A stretch of 64,000 bases of DNA from Comamonadaceae bacterium ALPHA2B (GCA_005503065.1 SCOE01000023.1:30479-94478); one strand, 5' to 3'; positions 9,713-18,697 are shown, counted from the first letter of the stretch. Notes: a model not told the origin generated them from the letters alone. Program-made: numbers and translations.

Positions 9713-10918
9713 TCAGGCGCCCTGCCCGCTCATGCCTTCGGGCAGATCGGCGGCGGGCTTCTTGCCCTCGCGCGGCGGCAGCGCCTCGGGGTAGGCGGCG
9801 TGGGCGGCGGCCACGCGCTCGGCATCGGCCTTGCGCTCCATGCGGCTGCGCTTCCACCAGGGCTTGATCTTCTCGTCCCACAGGCCCGCCAGGCCCATGG
9901 GGAAGGCCATGGTCACGCCGATGAACAGGCCCGCCATGAGGAAGAGCCACAGGTCCGGAAAGCTCTCCGAGAAGAGCGTCTTCCCGGCGTTGACCAGCAG
10001 CGTGCCGTACACCGCGCCCACCAGGCTCATGCGCCCGCCCACGGCCGCGAAGATGACCATCTCGATCGAGGGCACGATGCCCACGAAGCTGGGCGACATG
10101 AAGCCCACCTGCAACGCGAACATCGCGCCGCCGATGCCCGACAGGCCGGCCGCCAGGCAGAAGGTGAAGACCTTGAAGTTCGACACGTCGTAGCCCGAGA
10201 AGCGCACCCGGTCCTCCTTGTCGCGCATGGCCAGCAGCAGCGTGCCGAGCTTGCTGGTCTGGATCCACCGGCACAGCACGATCGAGCCGATCAGCAGCGC
10301 CACGCAGACGAAGTAGAGGATGTACTTTGCGCTGTCGGTGCGCGTGTCCCAGCCCAGCAGCGTCTTCAGGTCGGTCATGCCGTTGACGCCGCCGGTGTAG
10401 CCCTGCTGGCCGATGATGAGCACGGTACAGATCAGCGCCACCGCCTGCGTGATGATGGCGAAGTAGACCCCGCCCACGCGCCGCTTGAACATCGCGAAGC
10501 TGATCAGCCAGGCCAGCGCCATCGGCACCAGCACCACCGCCAGCAGCGCCAGCGGCAGGCTCTTGAAGGGCACCCAGAAGGCCGGCAGCGAGGTGATCTG
10601 GTTCCAGTCCATGAAGTCGGGGATGCCCGGCGTGGACTGGATCTTGGTGCTCTCGGGGTCCGAGGCCTCGAGCTTGAGGAACATCGCCATCGCGTAGCCG
10701 CCCAGGCCGAAGAACACGCCCTGCCCGAGGCTCAGCACGCCGCCGTAGCCCCACACCATCACCAGCCCGACGGCGACGAAGGCATAGCACAGGTACTTGC
10801 CCACCAGATTGAGGCGGAAGATGTCCAGCGTGAGCGGTAGCACCATCACGAGCAGCAGGGTGAGCAGCAGCAGGCTGCCGAGCTGGTAGCGCTTGATCAG
10901 GGCCTTGAGGGAGTCCAT
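9713..10918 (-). CDS. urtC: Urea/short-chain amide ABC transporter permease UrtC
   Basis: A 401-aa LivM-type inner-membrane permease with about ten hydrophobic segments, from LLLLTLLLVMVLPLTLDIF at the N-terminus through LMAGLFIGVTMAFPMGLAGLW. The C-terminal 60 residues form a charged cytoplasmic tail (WWKRSRMERKADAERVAAAH) that is longer than in many LivM proteins. It lies 24 bp downstream of urtB and 20 bp upstream of urtD in the operon, and would form the translocation channel with UrtB. Confidence 0.94.
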   Translation of the reverse strand: MDSLKALIKRYQLGSLLLLTLLLVMVLPLTLDIFRLNLVGKYLCYAFVAVGLVMVWGYGGVLSLGQGVFFGLGGYAMAMFLKLEASDPESTKIQSTPGIPDFMDWNQITSLPAFWVPFKSLPLALLAVVLVPMALAWLISFAMFKRRVGGVYFAIITQAVALICTVLIIGQQGYTGGVNGMTDLKTLLGWDTRTDSAKYILYFVCVALLIGSIVLCRWIQTSKLGTLLLAMRDKEDRVRFSGYDVSNFKVFTFCLAAGLSGIGGAMFALQVGFMSPSFVGIVPSIEMVIFAAVGGRMSLVGAVYGTLLVNAGKTLFSESFPDLWLFLMAGLFIGVTMAFPMGLAGLWDEKIKPWWKRSRMERKADAERVAAAHAAYPEALPPREGKKPAADLPEGMSGQGA

Positions 10919-10942
10919 GGCGTCGTTTCGAGGAAAGTGGAA

Positions 10943-11857
10943 TCAGCGGCGGACCTTGGAGGCGAACAGCCCTTGCGGACGCATCATCAGGATGAGCACG
11001 ATCAGCGAGAGCGTCAGCACCTTGGCCATCGAGCCGGTCATGAAGAACTCCGAGATCGACTGCGTCTGGGCGATGCCGAAGGCCGAGACCACGGTGCCCA
11101 GCAGGCTGGCGGCGCCGCCGAAGGTCACGACCAGGAACGAATCGACGATGTACAGCTGTCCCGAGGTGGGCCCGGTGGAGCCGATGGTGGTGAAGGCCGC
11201 ACCCGCCACACCGGCGATGCCGCAGCCGATGGCGAAGGTCAGGCGGTCGGTCTTCTTGGTGTCGATGCCGGTGGCGTTGGCCATGGTGCGGTTGGCCACG
11301 GTGGCGCGCACCCGCAGGCCCCAGCGGCTCTTGTGCAGGGCGATCAGCACGCCGACGGTCACGACGGCCGTCAGGGCGAGCACGAACAGGCCGTTGATCG
11401 GGATGTCGACGCCTTCCGTGGGCGCCCAGGAGCCCATCAGCCACTCGGGCAGCGTCGGGCTCACCTCCTTCGGGTTGATGAAGGTGCGGAAGCACTGCTG
11501 CAGCCCCAGGCTCACGCCCCAGGTGGCCAGGAGCGTGTCGAGCGGGCGGCTGTACAGGTGGCGGATCAGCGCCCATTCCATGAGCCAGCCGAGCGCGAAG
11601 GCCACGCCGAAGCCCAGCACGATCGCGACCGGAAAGTAATAGGCCATGGCGCCCGGCGCGGTGCGCTCGGTGAACAGGGCCGACATGTAGACGGTGTACG
11701 CCCCGATGGCCATGAACTCGCCATGCGCCATGTTGATGACGCCCATCTGGCCGAAGATGATCGCCAGCCCCAGGCCCATGAGCAGCAGCACCGCGAAGAG
11801 CGAAAGCCCCGCGAAGCCCTGCATGAGGCCAATGTTGAGCATGTCGGAGAGGGTCAT
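10943..11857 (-). CDS. urtB: Urea/short-chain amide ABC transporter permease UrtB
   Basis: A 304-aa LivH-type permease with about eight membrane segments and the family signature GQMGVINMAHGEFMAIGAY near residues 36-54. The cyanobacterial and actinobacterial forms of UrtB often carry a large N-terminal extension; this protein lacks it. It is separated from urtA by 170 bp that hold a structured repeat, which may let the binding protein be made in excess over the membrane subunits. Confidence 0.94.
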   Translation of the reverse strand: MTLSDMLNIGLMQGFAGLSLFAVLLLMGLGLAIIFGQMGVINMAHGEFMAIGAYTVYMSALFTERTAPGAMAYYFPVAIVLGFGVAFALGWLMEWALIRHLYSRPLDTLLATWGVSLGLQQCFRTFINPKEVSPTLPEWLMGSWAPTEGVDIPINGLFVLALTAVVTVGVLIALHKSRWGLRVRATVANRTMANATGIDTKKTDRLTFAIGCGIAGVAGAAFTTIGSTGPTSGQLYIVDSFLVVTFGGAASLLGTVVSAFGIAQTQSISEFFMTGSMAKVLTLSLIVLILMMRPQGLFASKVRR

Positions 11858-11929
11858 GGATCAGCTTTCAGAACGCGAGCCGGTGGAAGCGGGAGCCAGC
11901 GCCTCGACCGCGGCCAGCGCAGCGAGGCC

Positions 11930-12026
11930 CGCCCGGGGACACCCACGGAACCGGCTTTGCCGGGCCGTAGGGTGTGCCCCCTTGAGGGGGTAAGGGCTCG
12001 CCGCAGGCGAGCCAAACGGGGGTGGG
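11930..12026 (-). repeat. Structured dispersed repeat, family 2, in the urtA-urtB gap
   Basis: The segment reads, on the minus strand, as a relative of 29028-29112. Both contain GGCAAAGCC-R-GTTCCG-Y-GGGTG and a GGGGGC-R-CAC core. This copy forms a perfect hairpin GGCTCGCC-gca-GGCGAGCC (11995-12013) and a second, CCCCC-ttga-GGGGG (11977-11990), immediately after the urtA stop. It lies inside the urt operon, so it could stabilise the urtA message or attenuate read-through into urtBCDE. Confidence 0.75.
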
Positions 12027-12027
12027 C

Positions 12028-13290
12028 TTACTGATATCCCTTGGGGAACGGGTCCGGCTTGATCAGGTCCGGCGACTCGGCCACCACCTTGAAGGTGCCG
12101 TCCAGCTGCCCTTGGGCGATGCGCGACTTGCTCCACAGGTGGTGGTTGGCGTCCAGCTTCACGTAGCCCTCGGGCGCCGTCTTGAGCTCGATGCCGGGCG
12201 ATGCGGCCACCACCTTGTCGACGTCGAAGCTGCCGGCCTTCTCCACCGCGGCCTTCCACAGCCAGGGGCCGAGGTAGCCGGCCTGCGTCACGTCGCCGAT
12301 CACCGCGTCCTTGCCGTACTTGGCCTTGAAGGCCTCCACGAACTTCTTGTTGTTCGCGTTGTCCAGCGTCTGGAAATACTTCATCGACGAGTAGAAGCCG
12401 GCGAAGTTCTCGCCGCCCACGCCGGTCATCTCGTCCTCGGTGACCGACAGCGTCAGCAGGAACTGCTTGTCGCCGGTGATGCCGGCGGCCTTGAGCTGCT
12501 TGTAGAAGGCCACGTTCGAGCCGCCCACCACCGCCGCGAAGATGCAGTCGGGCTTGGCGACCTTGATCTTGTTGATCAGCGAGTTGAAGTTGGTGTGGCC
12601 CAGCGGGTAGTACTCCTCGCCCTTCACGCTGCCGAGCTTGCCCACGGTCTCGATGTGCTTGCGCGCGATCTTCATCGAGGTGCGCGGCCAGATGTAGTCC
12701 GAACCGACCAGGAAGAAGGTCTTGGCCTTCTTCTCCTTCGCGCCCCAGTCCAGGCCGTAGATGATCTGCTGCGTGGCCTCCTGGCCCGTGTAGATCACGT
12801 TCTTGCTCTGCTCCAGGCCTTCGTAAAAGGTGGGGTAGTACAGCAGGCCGTTCTCCTTCTCGAAGACGGGCAGCACCGCCTTGCGCGAGGCGCTGGTCCA
12901 GCAGCCGAAGACGCAGGCCACCTTGTCGTTGACCAGGAGCTTCTTGCTCTTCTCGGCGAAGGTCGGCCAGTCGGAGGCGCCGTCTTCCTTGATGACCTTG
13001 ATCTTGCGCCCCAGGATGCCGCCCATGGCGTTGATCTGGTCGATCGCGAGCTGCTCGGCCTGGATGGAGCCGGTTTCCGAGATGGCCATGGTGCCCGAGG
13101 ACGAATGCAGCTGGCCCACGGTGACTTCGGTGTCGGTCACCGCCAGCTTGGTGGTGTTGACCTTGGCGGTCGGCGGGGTCTGGCCGAAGGCCAGGCCGCC
13201 CAGGCCCATCACGGGCAGGGCCGCCGCGCCCTGCAGCAGCCGGCGGCGGCGCAGCGCGAGGAGGTCGGAGGGGTCTTGGGGTCGGGACAT
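12028..13290 (-). CDS. urtA: Urea/short-chain amide ABC transporter substrate-binding protein UrtA (FmdD-like)
   Basis: A 420-aa periplasmic binding protein of the LivJ/UrtA class. The ATG at 13290 is chosen because GGAG precedes it and it directly begins a Tat-like signal peptide (RRRRLLQGAAALPVMGLGGLAFG). The in-frame extension up to 13410 runs through the putative promoter. The mature protein contains VGQLHSSSGTMAISE and NAMGGILGRKIKVIKEDGASDW, characteristic of UrtA/FmdD proteins. It is first in the urtABCDE-fmdAB operon, so urea and formamide-type amides are the likely ligands. A palindrome upstream is shared with amiE, and a transporter-kinase fusion gene is transcribed divergently. Confidence 0.95.
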   Translation of the reverse strand: MSRPQDPSDLLALRRRRLLQGAAALPVMGLGGLAFGQTPPTAKVNTTKLAVTDTEVTVGQLHSSSGTMAISETGSIQAEQLAIDQINAMGGILGRKIKVIKEDGASDWPTFAEKSKKLLVNDKVACVFGCWTSASRKAVLPVFEKENGLLYYPTFYEGLEQSKNVIYTGQEATQQIIYGLDWGAKEKKAKTFFLVGSDYIWPRTSMKIARKHIETVGKLGSVKGEEYYPLGHTNFNSLINKIKVAKPDCIFAAVVGGSNVAFYKQLKAAGITGDKQFLLTLSVTEDEMTGVGGENFAGFYSSMKYFQTLDNANNKKFVEAFKAKYGKDAVIGDVTQAGYLGPWLWKAAVEKAGSFDVDKVVAASPGIELKTAPEGYVKLDANHHLWSKSRIAQGQLDGTFKVVAESPDLIKPDPFPKGYQ

Positions 13291-13373
13291 CGAAGGCTCC
13301 AGGTTGAGTGGCGAAGGGGCCTCGCCGCACCATCGGGGTGCAGCGGGAGGTGCCGCGAAGCACCATGGCCGCC

Positions 13374-13418
13374 ACTGTAGGAACGCCCCTACGCACGGCG
13401 AATACGTCATTCAACGTA
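13374..13418 (-). promoter_or_regulatory. Putative activator site and -10 element of urtA
   Basis: The palindrome TACGTCATTCAACGTA lies at 13403-13418 (plus strand). On the minus strand, exactly 23 nt separate it from TACAGT (13379-13374), a plausible -10, and the -35 position (TTCGCC) is weak. The amiE promoter has the same palindrome at 15 of 16 bases and the same 23-nt distance. The inferred site centre is about -43, as expected for an activator contacting RNA polymerase. The LuxR-type regulator at 16915 is the nearest candidate protein. In the 254 bp between the urtA start and the start at 13545 I see no other feature beyond a GTAGG-N6-CCTAC inverted repeat next to the -10. Confidence 0.62.
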
Positions 13419-13544
13419 GCGGCACACCGCCGCCCGGGCGGCAGACTGCGCGGGCGTGCTGCGGTGCCCTGCGCCAAGAAGACACCGCCCGCGGATCGCT
13501 TCTTGCAAGACGGCTCGCCTGCCCGCCTTTCGCGAGACCCCTCG

Positions 13545-16500
13545 ATGCAACCCCTTTCCGGCCAGAAGATCTTCCGCATCCGGCGCGACTACAACACCTG
13601 GGTCGCGAACGAGACGCTGGAGGACTACGCCCTGCGCTACACGCCGCGCAGCTTTCGCAAGTGGTCGGAGTTCCGCGTGGCCAACGCCGCCTTCGGCGCC
13701 ACCTCCTTCCTGGCGCTGGAGGCGATCGGCGGCGCCATCGCCCTGTCGTACGGCTTCTCCAACGCGGTCTGGGCCATCCTGGTGGTGGGCCTCATCACCT
13801 TCCTCACCGGGCTGCCGATCTCGTACTACGCGGCCCGGCACGGCGTGGACATGGACCTGCTCACCCGCGGCGCGGGCTTCGGCTACCTCGGCTCGACCAT
13901 CACCTCGCTGATCTACGCGAGCTTCACCTTCATCTTCTTCGCGCTGGAGGCGGCCATCCTCGCGCTGGCGCTGCAGATGTACCTGGACTGGCCGCTGCCG
14001 GTGCTGTACCTGGCCTCGTCGCTGGTCATCATCCCGCTGGTGATGCGCGGCATCACGCTGATCTCGGGCCTGCAGCTGTGGAGCCAGCCGATCTGGATCG
14101 TGCTGTTCTTCCTGCCCTTCCTGGCGGTGCTGGCGAAGAACCCGCAGCTGTATGCCGACTTCACCAGCCTCGTGGGGCGCGTGTCGGGCAGCAGCGGCTT
14201 CGACCCGTTGATGTTCGGCGCCGGCGCCACCGTGGCCTTCGCGCTGGTGGTGCAGATCGGCGAGCAGGTCGACTACCTGCGCTTCCTGCCCGAGAAGACG
14301 GCCGCCAACCGCGGGCGCTGGTGGGCCGCGGTGCTGATCGCCGGCCCGGGCTGGATCGTCCCGGGCATGCTCAAGATGCTGGGCGGCGCCTTCCTGGCCT
14401 TCCTCGCGCTGCAGCACGAGATCCCGGCGGAGCACGCCGTCGAGCCCACCCGCATGTACCTGGCCGGCTTCGCCTACGTGCTGAAGGACCCGGCCACGGT
14501 GATGGCGGTCACCACGCTCTTCGTGGTCGTCTCGCAGATGAAGATCAACCTGACCAACGCCTACGCCGGCTCGCTGGCCTGGTCGAACTTCTTCGCCCGC
14601 CTGACGCACAGCCACCCGGGGCGCGTGGTGTGGCTGGTCTTCAACGTGCTGATCGCCGTGCTGCTGATGACGCTGGGCGTGTTCGGCGCGCTGGAGAAGG
14701 TGCTGGGCCTGTACAGCAACATCGCCATCGCCTGGGTCGGCGCGCTGGTGGCCGACCTGGTCATCAACAAGCCGCTGGGCTTCAGCCCAAAGGTGATCGA
14801 GTTCAAGCGGGCGCACCTGTACGACATCAATCCGGTCGGCCTGGTGGCCACGGTGGTGGCGGCCGGACTGGCGATGGTGGCCTACGCCGGCCTGCTCGGG
14901 CACTGGGCCGCCGCGTTCTCGCCCTTCATTGCGCTGGCGACGGCACTGCTGGTGTCGCCCCTGCTGGCCTGGCGCACGCGCGGGCGCTACTACCTGGCCC
15001 GGCAGGACCTGCAGCACTGGACGCCGGGCCAGAGCGTGACCTGCCATGTGTGCGACAACCGCTTCGAGGCCGAGGACATGGCCTTCTGCCCGGCCTACAG
15101 CGCGCCGATCTGCTCGCTGTGCTGCACGCTCGAGTCGCGCTGCCACGACCGCTGCAAGACCGACTCGCGCGCCGCCGAACAGATCAGCGGCTGGCTGCAG
15201 GCGCTGTTGCCCGCCCGGCTGTCGGCGCGCCTGAACTTCCGCGTGGCCCATTACCTGGTGGTGGCCTTCTCGCTGGTCGCGCTGCTGGCCACCATCATGG
15301 GCATCGTCTACGCGCAGGAGTTGATCGGCGCCGGCGGCATGCCCAACGAGGCCCTGCGCACGCCCTTCCTCAAGGTCTTCGCGCTGCTGTCGCTGGTGGC
15401 GGCGGTGGCCGCGTGGTGGGTGGTGCTGGGCAGCGAGAGCCGCCACATGGCCCAGGAGGAGTCCAACCGCCACAACCACCTGCTGACGGTGGAGATCGAG
15501 GCCCACCAGCGCACCGACGCCGCGCTGCAGGCCGCCAAGGAGGCGGCCGAGGCGGCCAACCAGGCCAAGACGCGCTACGTGGCCGGCATGACGCACGAGC
15601 TGCGCACGCCGCTCAACAGCATCCTGGGCTATTCGCAGATCCTGCTCAAGTCGGAACCGGCCGCCGCCACGCCGGCCTCGGTGCACGGCGCCGTGCAAAC
15701 CATCCACCGCAGCGGCGAGCACATGCTGGGCCTGATCGACGGCCTGCTCGACCTGGCGCGCATCGAGGCCGGCCGCCTGCAGCTGGAGCCGGCGCCGCTG
15801 GCGCTGCCGGCCTTCCTGGACGAACTGGTGCGCATGGTGCGCCCGCAGGCCGAGAACAAGGGCCTCGCCTTCGTCTACACCCACCTGGGCCGGCTGCCGG
15901 ACTGGGTGCAGGCCGATGCCAAGCGCCTGCGGCAGATCCTCATCAACCTGCTGGCCAACGCGGTGCGCTTCACCGAGGCCGGCACCGTCACGCTGCAGGT
16001 GGATGCGCGGCGCGAGGTGCTGCGCTTCGACGTCATCGACACCGGGCCTGGCGTCGCGCCGCAGGACCGCCAGCGCATCTTCCTGCCCTTCGAGCGCGGC
16101 AGCGTCGGCCGGCGCGCGGGCGAGCCGGGCACCGGGCTGGGCCTCACGATCACCGGCCTGCTCACCTCGCTGATGGGCGGCGAGCTCGCGCTGGCCGACA
16201 GCTCCAGCCGCGGCAGCACCTTCAGCGTGCGCATCTATCTGCGCGAGGTGGCCGACCCCGGCCCGCAGGCCGAGCCGCAGCGGCCCATCTCGGGCTATTT
16301 CGGCCCGCGCCGCACGCTGCTGGTGGTGGACGACCAGCCCGTGCAGCGCCAGATGCTGGCCGGCCTGCTCATGCCCCTGGGCTTCGACGTGCGCGAGGCC
16401 GCCAGCGGCACCGAGTGCCTGGACAGCCTGCGCGACCACCAGCCCTCGGCCATCCTGCTGGACCTGAGCATGGACGACATGAACGGCTGGGACACCGCGC

Positions 16501-16940
16501 GCCACGTGCGCGCCGCCGGCTTCGACCGGGTGCCGATCATCATCGTCTCGGCCAACGTGTTCGAGAACCAGGCCGAGCGGCTGCGCGAGGCCGGCTGCCA
16601 GGGCTTCGTGGGCAAGCCGGTGATCGAATCCGAACTCATCGCCGCGCTCGAGCGGCACCTCGGCCTCGAATGGCTGGTGCACACCCCGGCGCCGCCGGTG
16701 CGCATGGACGCACCGCCGACGCCTGGCACCATCCCCCTGCCCGAAGAGGCGCGCGCAGAACTGCTGCAGCTCGCGCAGATCGGCCATGTGCGGGGCCTGC
16801 AGCAGGCGCTGGACCGGATCGCGGCCGAGCGGCCCGAGCTGGCCTCGGCCTGCACGCAGCTGCGCGGCCTGGTCTCCCGCTTCGAACTCGACCAACTCAG
16901 GAAAGTGATCGCCGATGACGCTGTCGCCCTCGACCTCTGA
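13545..16940 (+). CDS. NCS1 transporter-hybrid histidine kinase fusion
   Basis: An 1131-aa membrane sensor. Residues 1-480 are an NCS1 (cytosine/allantoin permease-like) transporter domain with about twelve hydrophobic segments. Residues 500-537 hold eight cysteines (500, 503, 515, 523, 526, 527, 533, 537), a possible metal-binding or redox module. Two more membrane segments (about 568-590 and 610-628) lead into a coiled linker, a HisKA domain with His684 (MTHELRTPLN), a HATPase domain (N-box NLLANAVRF, GTGLGLTI) and a receiver domain (Asp929, Asp930, Asp973, Lys1024). It probably senses or transports a nitrogenous solute and phosphorylates the LuxR-type regulator that overlaps its 3' end. 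The ATG at 13545 is preferred; the frame is open back to 13308 but that part overlaps urtA. Its placement divergent from urtA suggests control of amide/urea uptake. Confidence 0.93.
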   Translation: MQPLSGQKIFRIRRDYNTWVANETLEDYALRYTPRSFRKWSEFRVANAAFGATSFLALEAIGGAIALSYGFSNAVWAILVVGLITFLTGLPISYYAARHGVDMDLLTRGAGFGYLGSTITSLIYASFTFIFFALEAAILALALQMYLDWPLPVLYLASSLVIIPLVMRGITLISGLQLWSQPIWIVLFFLPFLAVLAKNPQLYADFTSLVGRVSGSSGFDPLMFGAGATVAFALVVQIGEQVDYLRFLPEKTAANRGRWWAAVLIAGPGWIVPGMLKMLGGAFLAFLALQHEIPAEHAVEPTRMYLAGFAYVLKDPATVMAVTTLFVVVSQMKINLTNAYAGSLAWSNFFARLTHSHPGRVVWLVFNVLIAVLLMTLGVFGALEKVLGLYSNIAIAWVGALVADLVINKPLGFSPKVIEFKRAHLYDINPVGLVATVVAAGLAMVAYAGLLGHWAAAFSPFIALATALLVSPLLAWRTRGRYYLARQDLQHWTPGQSVTCHVCDNRFEAEDMAFCPAYSAPICSLCCTLESRCHDRCKTDSRAAEQISGWLQALLPARLSARLNFRVAHYLVVAFSLVALLATIMGIVYAQELIGAGGMPNEALRTPFLKVFALLSLVAAVAAWWVVLGSESRHMAQEESNRHNHLLTVEIEAHQRTDAALQAAKEAAEAANQAKTRYVAGMTHELRTPLNSILGYSQILLKSEPAAATPASVHGAVQTIHRSGEHMLGLIDGLLDLARIEAGRLQLEPAPLALPAFLDELVRMVRPQAENKGLAFVYTHLGRLPDWVQADAKRLRQILINLLANAVRFTEAGTVTLQVDARREVLRFDVIDTGPGVAPQDRQRIFLPFERGSVGRRAGEPGTGLGLTITGLLTSLMGGELALADSSSRGSTFSVRIYLREVADPGPQAEPQRPISGYFGPRRTLLVVDDQPVQRQMLAGLLMPLGFDVREAASGTECLDSLRDHQPSAILLDLSMDDMNGWDTARHVRAAGFDRVPIIIVSANVFENQAERLREAGCQGFVGKPVIESELIAALERHLGLEWLVHTPAPPVRMDAPPTPGTIPLPEEARAELLQLAQIGHVRGLQQALDRIAAERPELASACTQLRGLVSRFELDQLRKVIADDAVALDL

Positions 16941-17811
16941 CGCCGAACGTCCCGTCGTCCTCGTGGTGGACGACGCGCCCAGCAGCCTGGGCATGCTGTG
17001 CGACACGCTCGAATCCAGCGGCTACACCGTGCTGGTGGCCGGCGACGGCGAGAGCGCGCTGGAGCGGCTGGAGCTGGTCGTGCCCGATGCCATCCTGCTG
17101 GACGGCATGCTGCCGGGCCTCTCGGGCTTCGACACCTGCCGGCGCATCAAGGCCAATGCGGCGCTGGCCCACATCCCGGTGCTGTTCATGACCGGCCTGT
17201 CGGAGACGCCGCACGTGGTGGAGGGCTTCGAATCGGGCGGCGTGGACTACGTGGTCAAGCCCATCCGCGCGCAGGAGGTGCTGGCCCGGCTGCACACGCA
17301 CACGCGCAACGCGCGCATCACCCGCATGGCGCGCGACGCGGTCGACGTGGCGGGCATGGGCGTGGTCTTCGTCGACGCGCAGGGCCGCATCGCCTGGTTG
17401 TCGCCGCAGGCCGCCGCCTGGCTGCAGGGCCTGCCACAGGCCGCGTTGCCCGGCCACCTGCCGCCCGCCCTCGAGCCGGTGCTGCAGGGCGGCACCGAAC
17501 GGCTGACCACGGCGACCGGCCAGCGCCTGTCGGCCCGCAACCTGGGCACCGCGACGCTGGGCGAGACGATGCTGCTGTTGGCGCAGGACCGCGGGCCCAC
17601 CGGCGCCTCGCGCCTGGGCGAGGCCGCGCTCACCCCGCGCGAGACCGAGGTGCTGTCCTGGCTGGCCAAGGGCAAGACCAACCGCGACATCGCCGAGATC
17701 CTGGGCATGAGCCCGCGCACGGTGAACAAGCACCTGGAGCACATCTTCGAGAAGCTGGGCGTGGAGACGCGCGCTGCGGCGGCTGCACTGGCCAGCGGCC
17801 ACCTGGACTGA
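16915..17811 (+). CDS. LuxR-family response regulator
   Basis: A 298-aa regulator with a receiver domain (Asp19, Asp20, phosphoacceptor Asp63 in ILLDGMLPG, Lys in VVKPIRAQE), a short PAS-like central part (about 141-225) and a C-terminal LuxR helix-turn-helix (LTPRETEVLSWLAKGKTNRD onward). It overlaps the transporter-kinase fusion gene by 26 bp, so the two form a two-component system. LuxR-type regulators bind short palindromes as dimers, which fits the TACGT-N6-ACGTA sites at urtA and amiE. The extreme C-terminus (ASGHLD) is encoded by the first unit of a 22-bp tandem repeat that continues past the stop codon. Confidence 0.93.
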   Translation: MTLSPSTSDAERPVVLVVDDAPSSLGMLCDTLESSGYTVLVAGDGESALERLELVVPDAILLDGMLPGLSGFDTCRRIKANAALAHIPVLFMTGLSETPHVVEGFESGGVDYVVKPIRAQEVLARLHTHTRNARITRMARDAVDVAGMGVVFVDAQGRIAWLSPQAAAWLQGLPQAALPGHLPPALEPVLQGGTERLTTATGQRLSARNLGTATLGETMLLLAQDRGPTGASRLGEAALTPRETEVLSWLAKGKTNRDIAEILGMSPRTVNKHLEHIFEKLGVETRAAAAALASGHLD

Positions 17812-17879
17812 CGCCAGCGGCCACCTAGACTGACGCCAGCGGCCACCTGGACAGAAGTCAGCGGGGCCACCTGGACGGA
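17791..17879 (+). repeat. 22-bp tandem repeat, four units, overlapping the regulator stop codon
   Basis: Units begin at 17791, 17813, 17835 and 17857. Unit 1 is GCCAGCGGCCACCTGGACTG plus AC; unit 2 differs by one base; unit 3 diverges only in its last four bases; unit 4 has an extra G and more changes. Unit 1 encodes the last residues and the stop of the response regulator, so units 2-4 look like duplications of the gene end into the spacer. Decay with distance suggests stepwise slippage. Confidence 0.9.
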
Positions 17880-17936
17880 CGCGGCGTGCGCGAGCCGCGC
17901 CGTACACTGGACCGCCGTCGTCCTTGCTGCCGCGCC

Positions 17937-18680
17937 ATGACCTCACCGTCCCCCGCCCTCCTCCAGGCCTTCGCGCCGACCGGCGTGCTGCGCGCCTCCA
18001 TCAACCTCGGCAATCCCATCCTGGCCGGCCGCGACGCGGCCACGGGCGAGCCGGCCGGCGTTTCCGTCGACCTGGCCCGCGCGCTCGGCGCGCGCCTGGG
18101 CCTGGCGGTCGAGCTGGTGGTGTTCGACAAGGCAGCGCAGTCGGTCGAGGCGGTGCGCGGCGAGCAGGCCGACATCGGCTTCTTCGCCATCGATCCGGCG
18201 CGCGGCGAGGGCCTGCGCTTCACTGCACCCTACGTGCTCATCGAAGGCAGCTACCTCGTGCCGGCCGCCTCGGCCCTGCAGGACAACGCCGAAGTCGACC
18301 GCGCCGGCACGCGCGTGGGCGTCGGAGCGGGCAGCGCCTACGACCTCTTCCTCACGCGCGAGCTCGAGGCCGCCGCCATCGAGCGCCTGCCGAACGCCGG
18401 CGCCGTCCGCGAGGCGGTGAAAGCGGGCGGCATCGAGGTGGCGGCGGGCATCCGCCAGTTGCTCGAAGGCTGGATGCGCGACGACGCTTCGCTGCGCATG
18501 CTGCCCGGCCGTTTCATGGTGATCCAGCAGGCGATGGGCTTGCCGGCGGGCCGCGGGGCCGAAGCGGCGGCCTTCCTCGCGGCCTTCGTCGAGGACATGA
18601 AGGCCAGCGGCTTCGTGGCCCAAGCGCTGGCGCGCCATGAAATCGAGGGCGCCTCCGTCGCGCCCGCCGCGACGGCCTGA
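17937..18680 (+). CDS. PBP2-type ABC transporter substrate-binding protein without a clear signal peptide
   Basis: A 247-aa family 3 solute-binding fold (GVLRASINLGNPILAG near the N-terminus, QADIGFFAIDPARGEGLRFTAPYVLIEG in the middle, RVGVGAGSAYDLFL in lobe 2). The ATG at 17937 is chosen because the upstream extension to 17886 is Arg-rich and unlike a signal peptide. With this start no signal sequence is evident, so the protein may stay in the cytoplasm or act as an enzyme- or sensor-like PBP2 protein. It has no transporter partners next to it. It follows the response regulator after the tandem repeat and converges on cynS. Ligand unknown; amino-acid-like ligands are usual for the fold. Confidence 0.8.
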   Translation: MTSPSPALLQAFAPTGVLRASINLGNPILAGRDAATGEPAGVSVDLARALGARLGLAVELVVFDKAAQSVEAVRGEQADIGFFAIDPARGEGLRFTAPYVLIEGSYLVPAASALQDNAEVDRAGTRVGVGAGSAYDLFLTRELEAAAIERLPNAGAVREAVKAGGIEVAAGIRQLLEGWMRDDASLRMLPGRFMVIQQAMGLPAGRGAEAAAFLAAFVEDMKASGFVAQALARHEIEGASVAPAATA

Positions 18681-18697
18681 AGTACGCGGGAGGAGAT

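Noticed and set aside
12881..16918. A 1345-codon plus-strand frame and an opposing 1199-codon frame over the kinase gene
   Set aside because: Both are low-complexity Ala/Arg or His/Gln-rich shadows; the NCS1-kinase frame alone carries recognisable domains.
17791..17879. CRISPR array
   Set aside because: The units are directly adjacent without unique spacers, so this is a tandem duplication.
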